The notes below the pieces were generated by a model. The model was given only the letters and a program-made list of their open reading frames with translations, was not told the origin of the DNA and searched no databases. A DNA stretch of 64,000 bases, from the NCBI GenBank assembly GCA_930367205.1, contig CAKNEZ010000015.1, positions 186,001-250,000 of the forward strand, written 5' to 3'. Below, piece after piece: positions 7,753 through 14,225 of this stretch (the first letter of the stretch is position 1; each line of letters opens with the position of its first letter). A program made the translations under genes and the position numbers. The stretch is from Acanthosoma haemorrhoidale. Its lineage: Eukaryota; Arthropoda; Insecta; Hemiptera; Acanthosomatidae.

Positions 7753-7774
7753 AAATCTGTATAAGATATCAAAA
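7738..7774 (+). promoter_or_regulatory. TATA box for the penton-like gene
   Basis: TATAAATA at 7738-7745 lies inside the last codons of the protease gene and 37 bp before the ATG at 7775, the same spacing as for the PLA2 gene. ATCAAAA at 7768-7774 could serve as initiator. The leader would be a few nucleotides long. Confidence 0.5.
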
Positions 7775-8476
7775 ATGAATCTGAAGGTAACGCTGTCGGG
7801 TAAATCAAACATTTTATCGGCAAACTTTTTTCCCTTTATAGATTTGAGTGAAAATAATTATGAGATAGGTCTCCTTTCTTTTGAAACTTACAACACCATA
7901 CCAAACATAATACAAAATGAATGTGATATGTTTTATTTTGGCGAGCAAAAGATTCAGATACCTGAAGGATCCTATGATATCGAGTCTATTTCCACATATC
8001 TCGAAGAAAACATTCAAGACAACGATGGTATTCTCCTCAGAGGTAATAACAATACTCTAAAGACGGAATTACGCTCAACTCAAAAGGTATACTTCAATGT
8101 CCCCGACAAACCGAATTCCATCGGACCGCTTTTGGGATTCAATGAACCAAATACCGTATTAGAGCCTAAACAGGGCTACCACGTCTCAGATGATATTGTA
8201 GAAATTATGAAGGTTAACGTTATATCCATACACTCTAACATAGCTACTGGTTCTTATCTGAACGGTGAGCCGAATCACATCATACATCAATTCTTCCCGA
8301 CCGTAGATCCTGGATATAAAATCGTCGAAAGTCCTTCTCCAGTCATTTATCACCCGATCAACGTGAGAACGGTTGAAAATATCACTCTGAGAATATTAGA
8401 CCAAAACGGACAACTGATAAATTTTCGCGGAGAGACCATAACGGCAAGATTGCATATAAGAAAATATGGCTATTGA
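7775..8476 (+). CDS. Penton-like minor capsid protein (single jelly roll)
   Basis: 233 aa. It begins with a beta-rich segment (LKVTLSGKSNILSANFFPFIDL, of which the part up to ANFF is typical), then NYEIGLLSFETYNTIPN. A central IPEGSYDIESI and GPLLGF follow, and the end is ENITLRILDQNGQLINFRGE followed by a short basic tail. From memory, this layout matches the minor capsid (penton) proteins of Polintons and adintoviruses, which form the fivefold vertices. The frame is intact and the length fits. It sits 22 bp after the protease stop and before the major capsid gene, the usual virion gene cluster. Assignment rests on family pattern and neighbours; a structure prediction would settle the single jelly-roll fold. 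Confidence 0.82.
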   Translation: MNLKVTLSGKSNILSANFFPFIDLSENNYEIGLLSFETYNTIPNIIQNECDMFYFGEQKIQIPEGSYDIESISTYLEENIQDNDGILLRGNNNTLKTELRSTQKVYFNVPDKPNSIGPLLGFNEPNTVLEPKQGYHVSDDIVEIMKVNVISIHSNIATGSYLNGEPNHIIHQFFPTVDPGYKIVESPSPVIYHPINVRTVENITLRILDQNGQLINFRGETITARLHIRKYGY

Positions 8477-8510
8477 TTTTAATCGCTATTCTCCTAAGAA
8501 GATTTGTGCC

Positions 8511-8518
8511 TATAAAAG
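8511..8518 (+). promoter_or_regulatory. TATA box for the major capsid gene
   Basis: TATAAAAG lies 35 bp after the penton stop. The next ATG downstream is 8631, so the leader would be about 90 nt. The leader contains CG-GTAAGG (about 8560) and CTTAG-G (about 8601-8604), which could be splice signals of a very short intron, but this is weak. Confidence 0.5.
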
Positions 8519-8630
8519 AGAAGAAAAATCTCACAACTCAACTAGTTTAAAGAAACGTTCGGTAAGGTTAACATCAGAGAACAAATTATTTTTACGACGC
8601 TTAGGATTTCATTTGAAAAAATTTTAAAAA

Positions 8631-9863
8631 ATGTATAACATTTTAAATATTTTTTCTGATATTCTTTTCGATGAGGCCATAAGTACTTTCGAGTATCATA
8701 CGCATCAACCTTACGCCTCATCGACACTGAACAAGTCGGATGAAATAAGAATCCCGATTCAACAGCAAGACCTATACACCCTACCGGCTCATAGTTTTAT
8801 CTATTTAGAGGGGTCGATCTCAGTGACCAAAGCTGATGGGACTCCTAGTACCGAAACTTCTATATCGAACAACGGTTTTGCATTCCTCTTCGATGAAATA
8901 CGCTACGAATTAAACGGTATAGAGATAGATAAAGTTCGCAATCCTGGAATAACCAGCACATTAAAAGGCTACGTATCGCAAACTCCCAACACCATCAAAG
9001 GATTAGAAAATGGAGGATGGATTATTCCTAGCAAAAATAAAACGCTATCTATTGTAAAAAATGGTAATTTTAACGTTTGCATACCACTTCATGTCCTTCT
9101 CGGGTTTGCTGAAGATTTCAAACATATACTCCTAAACGTAAAGGTGGAATTGATTCTTATCAGATCAAATACAGATTACAACTCCGTTTTTGGAATTAAC
9201 AATACCGACAATGTGGATATTAAATTGGATAAGCTGATATGGGAAGTACCGCATGTCAAGCTTTCCGATGAACAGAGATTGAGAATTCTTAAAGTAATAG
9301 ACAAGAATCAGAAACTTCCGATATCCTTCAGATCGTGGGATTTGAATGAACACCCGGCCCTACCTACAGAAACTCCAAACGAAACTTGGGCTGTAAAAAC
9401 ATCATCACAATTGGAAAAACCACGTTATGTTATCGTCGCCTTCCAAACCGGAAGACTCAAACGAAAAGATAAGGATTGTAGTAACTTTGATCACTGCGAT
9501 TTAAGAAATATAAAGTTATTCCTCAACTCGGAACAGTATCCTTATGACGATCTCAACTTGGATTGGGACAAGGGAAAAACGGCTCTACTCTACGAAATGT
9601 TTTCTAGGTTTCAAGTCAGCTATTACGGAAAAGTCAATCCTGAACCTCTATTGAATAGACAAGATTTTATGGAGCTCGCCCCCATCGTAGTCGTCGATTG
9701 TTCTAAACAAAGCGAAGCTGTTAAGAATGCAACAGTCGACATGAGACTCGAATTCGAAATGAATAAAAATTTTCCTAACGATACGAGAGCCTACTGTCTC
9801 ACGATACACGACAAGATCGTCGAATACGAGGCGGGGACTGGTTTGGTAAGAAAGTTGTATTAA
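8631..9863 (+). CDS. Hexon-like major capsid protein (double jelly roll)
   Basis: 410 aa, intact. Segments typical of the Polinton/adintovirus major capsid protein are FEYHTHQPYAS and EIRIPIQQQDLYTLP near the N-terminus, FLFDEIRYELNG at about 85, the linker region SFRSWDLNEHP near 235, PRYVIVAFQTGR at about 265, and a C-terminal RAYCLTIHDKIVEY. This protein forms the trimeric capsomers of the icosahedral shell. It is the first ATG after the TATA box at 8511. The frame shows no stop or shift, unlike several minus-strand genes of the same element. It is followed 50 bp later by the BIR-containing gene on the same strand. Confidence 0.9.
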   Translation: MYNILNIFSDILFDEAISTFEYHTHQPYASSTLNKSDEIRIPIQQQDLYTLPAHSFIYLEGSISVTKADGTPSTETSISNNGFAFLFDEIRYELNGIEIDKVRNPGITSTLKGYVSQTPNTIKGLENGGWIIPSKNKTLSIVKNGNFNVCIPLHVLLGFAEDFKHILLNVKVELILIRSNTDYNSVFGINNTDNVDIKLDKLIWEVPHVKLSDEQRLRILKVIDKNQKLPISFRSWDLNEHPALPTETPNETWAVKTSSQLEKPRYVIVAFQTGRLKRKDKDCSNFDHCDLRNIKLFLNSEQYPYDDLNLDWDKGKTALLYEMFSRFQVSYYGKVNPEPLLNRQDFMELAPIVVVDCSKQSEAVKNATVDMRLEFEMNKNFPNDTRAYCLTIHDKIVEYEAGTGLVRKLY

Positions 9864-9896
9864 ATACCCGGACAAATGCAGAATTTACTTCAGTAT
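9858..9896 (+). promoter_or_regulatory. TATA-like box and initiator for the BIR gene
   Basis: TATTAAATA at 9858-9866 overlaps the major capsid stop codon. TCAGT at 9890-9894 puts a start base at 9892, 34 bp from the box, the same distance as in the PLA2 promoter. A second CTCAGT follows at 9898-9903. The first ATG in the proper frame is 9914. Confidence 0.5.
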
Positions 9897-9913
9897 CTCA
9901 GTTGAAAGGATAG

Positions 9914-10756
9914 ATGACGAACGCCATGTCTAAACCTACCGCTCATCGCGTTGCAGTCATCGATTTTCAAGCTTATATCGATGTGATTAACGGACGTCGT
10001 GATTTTATAATAAAAGAGCTTTCGATAGTAGATGTAAAACAATCGACAGCGCAACATTGGTTTTTTAAACCTCCTCATCAAGATGATCAATTATCTGAAA
10101 ATCTATGGGTGATGCAAAATCTTCATGGAATTTTCTGGGATTACGGTGAAATAGAATATGATAAGTTAGTGATCACTATCACAACAGCAACAGAACAATA
10201 TGATTATTTGTACGCCAAGGGTTGTGAAAAGTGTATATTTTTAGAAGATATATTGAAGAGACCTGTCTACGACCTTCATAACTTTTCCTGTCCATCTCTA
10301 AATAAATTGTCAGATACCACGATTAAATGCCGATATCATCGTGACAGATCCTGGAACAAATATGTATGTTCCCTCAATCAAGCCCGCAATTTGGCTCACT
10401 GGATGGGAATGAATCCGAAAAAAGTGGATCTTTCTATTGAATCAGTAAGACGTAATACATTCACTAACAAAACAATAAATATGAAACCTGAGCATATGCT
10501 GCTGGCCTTCAACGGTTTTATCAGAGGATGTAAAAACACCGCTACTTGCTACTTTTGTAATTTAAAATTTAAAACATTGTCAACATGTACAATTTCTCCT
10601 TACAGTTATCATAAAACTAATAATCCTGAATGTCAGTGGTTTTTAGATAATTTGAAATATTTTTTTTGTTGTAATCTTGTAATTTTATTATTGTTATTTA
10701 ATAATAAAAATGTTAAAATACATGTGTTTTTTTTTTTATCAACCTTAAATTTATAA
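9914..10756 (+). CDS. Element-associated protein with C-terminal BIR-like zinc domain
   Basis: 280 aa. The N-terminal part (about 12-170) has VIDFQAY, IIKELSIVD, HWFFKPP, LYAKGCEK, then Cys126, Cys139, His142 and Cys152 in a CPSL...CRYH...VCSL pattern that may bind zinc. From memory, this N-terminal family recurs in arthropod virus-like elements and may have an RNase H-type fold; that is inference. Residues about 179-245 look like a BIR domain, the zinc fold of inhibitor-of-apoptosis proteins: RRNTF, LLAFNGF, then C212-x2-C215, H233 and C240, spacing C-x2-C-x17-H-x6-C. The acidic DDP stretch usual before the His is replaced by ISPYSY. A hydrophobic tail (YFFCCNLVILLLLF) follows. It could be a membrane anchor, or AT-rich sequence read after a lost stop. 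An anti-apoptotic role is possible but not shown. Confidence 0.75.
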   Translation: MTNAMSKPTAHRVAVIDFQAYIDVINGRRDFIIKELSIVDVKQSTAQHWFFKPPHQDDQLSENLWVMQNLHGIFWDYGEIEYDKLVITITTATEQYDYLYAKGCEKCIFLEDILKRPVYDLHNFSCPSLNKLSDTTIKCRYHRDRSWNKYVCSLNQARNLAHWMGMNPKKVDLSIESVRRNTFTNKTINMKPEHMLLAFNGFIRGCKNTATCYFCNLKFKTLSTCTISPYSYHKTNNPECQWFLDNLKYFFCCNLVILLLLFNNKNVKIHVFFFLSTLNL

Positions 10757-10787
10757 ATAGGACAAAAAAAGAAAAAGTGATTTAAAA

Positions 10788-10823
10788 AATAAAAACAATT
10801 TGTTGTAAAAAAATATTTTTATT
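10788..10823. terminator. Convergent poly(A) signals
   Basis: AATAAA on the plus strand at 10788-10793 follows the BIR gene. AATAAA on the minus strand (TTTATT at 10818-10823) follows the gene at 10863-11318. The two transcripts would end tail-to-tail here. Confidence 0.55.
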
Positions 10824-10862
10824 GGTTGTACTCGAATTTTTCAATAACATTGTACAAAAAAG

Positions 10863-11318
10863 TCAATGGTTTGAAACATAATCAAACAGTTCACACAATT
10901 TAATACATTCACATTTTTTCAAAATAATATTTGGTGATATTAACTTTATATATGGTGTAATGTTTTCATTCATCAATAGTGTCCATGGATAAACATGTTC
11001 AATTTTCAACAATCTTACTTTACCTCTTTTCGTTAGTGAGATGTTAATATTTTTTAATCGAATCGAATCATTTTCTTCTGTGACGCTCGCAGCATCAGTT
11101 TTTATCTTTTTTTTCTTCTTGAAATGATCCAAGATGTTCGAAGACCAGGCTCTCAATTCATCCCATTGTTCTTTGTCTAGGTAGATTGTAGATTTCTTGT
11201 CGACTAGAGCTATCATTGGTACTCCAGCACGGAGCCCTACTTTTATACACTTTTTTAATAAATAATTGAGTGGATAGACAGTTACTAATGCTAACTCTGT
11301 TGTGTATTGAACCATCAT
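10863..11318 (-). CDS. Uncharacterised element protein, Lys-rich
   Basis: Starting at the ATG at 11318 (the second of two adjacent ATG codons is 11315) it is 151 aa. The frame is open further to a TTG at 11351 and into a poly-A tract, but no ATG exists there. Visible features are a hydrophobic N-terminal third, the segment KKSTIYLDKEQWDELRAW, a run of Lys (about 78-83), then a basic, beta-rich C-terminal half ending in a Cys-containing CECIKLCELF. The IYLDKEQWDEL segment faintly recalls PC4-type ssDNA-binding proteins, but this is too weak to assign. It is the first of three minus-strand genes between the BIR gene and the polymerase-like start, all of them probably early or accessory functions. 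Confidence 0.55.
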   Translation of the reverse strand: MMVQYTTELALVTVYPLNYLLKKCIKVGLRAGVPMIALVDKKSTIYLDKEQWDELRAWSSNILDHFKKKKKIKTDAASVTEENDSIRLKNINISLTKRGKVRLLKIEHVYPWTLLMNENITPYIKLISPNIILKKCECIKLCELFDYVSNH

Positions 11319-11420
11319 CGTTGTAAAACTGAGCCCTCTCTCTTCTCTCAAGGTGATTATTTTTTTTTTTTTTTTAATTTAAAAAGTGGGAGGTTAGTTT
11401 TTATTAATTTGTTTTTGGTG

Positions 11421-11804
11421 TTAGTACTCAAGATAATCAATCTCTGATTCATCATTATAACTTACACTTTGATTATTTTCCTCACCATCAATGTGGTGAT
11501 GTCTTTCCTCAAAGTAAAGTTTGCTCAACAGGTTTTTTATAGCATAGAGAGTCGATCCTATCAAACAGCAATAACACGTATCAGGTCCCTCTCTAGCTTC
11601 AGGATCACTCCACATACAAGTAATGTAATGTCCGTTGGATTGTTCATCTGTTCCAATTAACTTTGCGTAATGGTATAGTTTATCAATAAGGTTTCGAACA
11701 TTTATAAATGTTAAAACATTTTGTTGGTCTAGTGTGATAGAATGATATTCAAGGAGGAAACGTTCATAATATGGAGAACCTTCTAGACTTCTTAACACAT
11801 CCAT
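11421..11804 (-). CDS. Uncharacterised acidic element protein
   Basis: 127 aa from the ATG at 11804; the frame extends to a GTG at 11816 but not to another ATG. The N-terminal half is helical (MDVLRSLEG, NVRNLIDKLYHYAKLIG). A central TCMWSDPEAREG is followed by TCYCCLIGSTLYAIKNLL, a Cys-rich helix. The tail is acidic with HHH and ends EIDYLEY. I do not recognise the family. A poly(A) signal (TTTATT at 11400-11405) lies just after the stop. CTTTAG just before the start could be a splice acceptor, as is seen more clearly in the next gene. Confidence 0.55.
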   Translation of the reverse strand: MDVLRSLEGSPYYERFLLEYHSITLDQQNVLTFINVRNLIDKLYHYAKLIGTDEQSNGHYITCMWSDPEAREGPDTCYCCLIGSTLYAIKNLLSKLYFEERHHHIDGEENNQSVSYNDESEIDYLEY

Positions 11805-12048
11805 GACTAAAGACACAATGCATGCATGAGGAAAAATGATACATCTTAAAAGGAGAAGAAGGGGAAATTTGTTATAAATATAAAAAAATTCACATTTTTT
11901 TAATATTTTTATTTTAATATATTTTCAATAATTTCAAATTTTAATTTGAACGAATTTTGTGGTCCTCTTCCCTCGTAGGTCATAATAAAGTTTCCTATAC
12001 AAAAAAAAAATACATAAAAAACAGGATCGTTTAATAACAAAAGAAAAT

Positions 12049-12348
12049 TTATTTACATTTTAAATTATAATTACCATTATAACTATTTAATTCTTCTTCC
12101 GTCACAATTTTTGAGTAGCGCTGAGGTAAAAAAACGACGTACGTTTCCCTAATAAACGGCTGTCCGTGTTCTTCATGATAGAACCAATCTTCCAGCATTG
12201 CTAATAATGCAGGACCGTATTTGGTTGTAGTTTTTTTTAGACTTAAAATTCTATATTTTTGACCTATTTGCAGTTCGTCAATACGGTTGTATTCCTTGAC
12301 AGTAGCGAGGTTAAATTTTTCAGCTAGAAATTTATCATTTGTAGACAT
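12049..12348 (-). CDS. Small protein, probable OB-fold ssDNA-binding type
   Basis: 99 aa from a true ATG. Motifs are IGQKYRILSLKKTTTKYGPALLAMLEDW in the middle (KYRI and TKYGPALLAML being the informative parts) and YVVFLPQRYSKIVTEEEL near the end. From memory, similar short proteins recur in arthropod Polinton-type elements. The pattern of strands with TKYG and a terminal LP-R-Y looks like an OB-fold nucleic-acid-binding protein; this is inference. The stop codon TAA overlaps a poly(A) signal (TTTATT at 12048-12053). Upstream lies a probable 5'UTR intron and a TATA box, so this gene appears to be expressed from the nucleus as a spliced mRNA. Confidence 0.65.
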   Translation of the reverse strand: MSTNDKFLAEKFNLATVKEYNRIDELQIGQKYRILSLKKTTTKYGPALLAMLEDWFYHEEHGQPFIRETYVVFLPQRYSKIVTEEELNSYNGNYNLKCK

Positions 12349-12434
12349 CTAAATAAAAAAGCTATTATAAGTTCATATTCATATGACGTTTTAAAACTTT
12401 AAACTTTTAAAAAATATTAAACAATAATACTCAC
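12349..12434 (-). other. Probable 5'UTR intron of the OB-fold-like gene
   Basis: On the minus strand the donor reads CCGTGAGTATT (intron begins at 12434) and the acceptor CTTTTTTATTTAG ends at 12349, directly before the ATG at 12348. The length is 86 nt, a normal short insect intron, and the interior is AT-rich with a pyrimidine tract. Confidence 0.6.
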
Positions 12435-12996
12435 GGTTGTTTTGTAGAAGCAATGGGCTTTTCGAAAGTAAACACTGGTTTGCACAAATGCGGTTTCTTT
12501 CAGCTATATATATATTCAACACCCCCCTCCCTTCTCAAAACAACAAGATTTTAAATTGATGCACAACAGGACTTCCTCTGCACAGTCTGGCTCCTTTTAT
12601 TTATAGACAAATCACACAATGGAATCACTTTTTTATGATAAAATTACTCAACAACATTCTTCTTACATGTCGGGCGGCATCCTTTCAAATCTTATAATCA
12701 CATATTGCAATAACGTTATCACTAACCCGTTGCAATCCGTCCTAATTCAATAAGACATTTGAAAATATATATATAGAAAGTTTTTATATTCATTAAAATT
12801 ATCTTATCATTGTCCCTGACCCGTCGCGACCTACCTCGGCGTCGACACAATGTCGTGCGGGTCTAGGTAAATATACGCATTACACTTCTGCAGTTCATTC
12901 TGCCCTTCCTTTTCGTACTAGTCATACGATCAAATAGCGTAAGTTTTAACAAACATTTATTGTTTTTTAAGAGAATTATTTTTTATATCTTTGATA
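12435..12996. promoter_or_regulatory. Bidirectional intergenic region with TATA box and hairpin
   Basis: This separates the divergent OB-fold-like and zinc-finger genes. TATATATATA at 12505-12514 is placed to drive the minus-strand gene. A second TATATATATA-like stretch lies near 12766. An imperfect GC-rich inverted repeat spans 12818-12863: GACCCGTCGCGAC against GTCGTGCGGGTC, with a loop containing the palindrome GTCGAC. It stands out from the AT-rich surroundings and could be a binding or replication site. GCGTAAGT near 12938 could be a splice donor for the plus-strand gene. Confidence 0.45.
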
Positions 12997-13470
12997 ATGT
13001 TTTGTTGTAATATATGTAACTCTAGCTATGATTATAAGAGAGATTTAAACATTCATTTAACAATCGACCATAAACTTCAACCCCGTTACATTTGTAAAAT
13101 ATGTGGAAAAGGGTTTTCTACAATGTCAAATCAATACATACATGAAGGATATTGTAGACAATTTAAAAAATTTCAAAAAATATGTAAATTAGGTAAACGT
13201 ACCTTTTCTGATATTTGTCATAGTTCCATCCAAGGACGCGATGTAGCCGAAAACAACAATTTAAATACTGGTCCCAGTTGTAGCTCATTGGAGCAGAATC
13301 TTTCTCCACCAATTATTAAAAAGGCAAAAAAAAATTTTTTTTCATCTGAACCATCAAAAAAAGATCTTTTAAAAGTCTTTTCTTTTTTGGATGATGATGA
13401 TGATGAAAACGTAGTTAGTTATGAGACAGCTTTCGAAAACCGTATAGTCTCTTATATAGGCTCTAACTGA
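12997..13470 (+). pseudogene. C2H2 zinc-finger start of a polymerase-type gene, cut by satellite
   Basis: The ATG at 12997 (the frame opens two codons earlier at a TTG) begins with a C2H2 finger (C-x2-C-x12-H-x4-H in CNICNSSYDYKRDLNIHLTI...). A second C-x2-C-x12-H-x3-C finger follows (CKICGKGFSTMSNQYI...). Then come a basic/Ser linker, an acidic DDDDDE stretch and SYETAFENRIVSYI. From memory, zinc fingers followed by an ETAF-NRI motif begin the long polymerase (protein-primed family B) proteins of insect Polinton-like elements, and the polymerase domain would follow. Here the satellite begins at about 13457, so the last codons and the stop are satellite sequence. The polymerase domain is absent from the window. 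A stand-alone zinc-finger protein is the alternative. Confidence 0.7.
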
Positions 13471-14225
13471 TACACTTCTGTTCCAACACGCTCTAAACCT
13501 AGACTTCAAATGTCACACTTCTGTTTCAACACGATCCAAACCTAGGATCTTACTGTCACACCTTTGTTCCAACACCCTCTAAACCAATATTATAACCGTC
13601 ACACCTCTGTTCTAAGACGATCTAAACCTAGACCCTCACCGTTACACGTTTGTTCCAACACGCACAAAACCTAGGCTTAAACGGTCACACCTCGGTAACA
13701 CTACGATCTAGACATAGACTCTCACTGTAACACCGCTCTTCCAAAACTTTCTAAACCTAGACTCCACATGTTACACTTCTGTTCCAACACGTTCTAAACC
13801 TAGATTATAACTAGATAGATTAACTTGGATCTCACTGACACACCTATGTTCCAACTTAATCTAAAACAAGACTTTAAGTGTCGCACTGCTGTTCCAAAAC
13901 GCTCTACACCTAGACTATTACTGTTTCACCTCTGTTCCAACACGATCTAAACATAGACTCTCACTGTAACACTTTTATTCCATTGCTATCTAATACTTGG
14001 ATCTCACTGACATTTCTCTGTTTTAGCACGCTTTAAAACTAGGTTCTAACCATTACACGTTCGTTCCAACAAGATCCAAACATACACTCTTACTGTCATA
14101 CTTCTGTTCCAACACGTTCTAAACCTAGATTATAACTCCCACACCTCTGTTTTAACTTGATCTAAACCTAGACACCCACTGTCACTCTTTTGTTCCATTG
14201 CGATCTAATACTTGGATCTCACTGA
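13457..14225. repeat. Array-edge block copied at 61897-62665
   Basis: The first 770 bp or so of the array match 61897-62665 at a constant offset of 48440. Rare variants are shared, such as GTAACACTACGATCTAGACA (13696 on and 62136 on), CACCGCTCTTCC, CTCCACATGTTACAC and CCCTCACCGTTACACG. The match ends where this copy reads ACACACCTATG and the other reads ACATTCCTCTG. Confidence 0.85.

Larger units (their letters stand above)
2844..13456. mobile_element. Degraded Polinton/adintovirus-like element, truncated on the right
   Basis: The gene set identifies the class: a DDE integrase with chromodomain, an FtsK/A32-type ATPase, an adenain-type protease, and penton-like and hexon-like jelly-roll capsid proteins, together with PLA2 and dUTPase. 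Left genes run on the minus strand and virion genes on the plus strand, with later blocks switching strand again. The left limit given is simply the end of the outermost recognisable gene; terminal inverted repeats and a target-site duplication were not found. On the right, the satellite begins inside a zinc-finger reading frame that appears to be the start of the polymerase gene, so no polymerase domain is present in the window. Several frames are broken, which marks this as an old insertion and not an active virus. Confidence 0.88.

Noticed and set aside
10863..11318. PC4-type ssDNA-binding domain
   Set aside because: Only one short segment (IYLDKEQWDEL) is suggestive; the rest of the domain pattern is absent.
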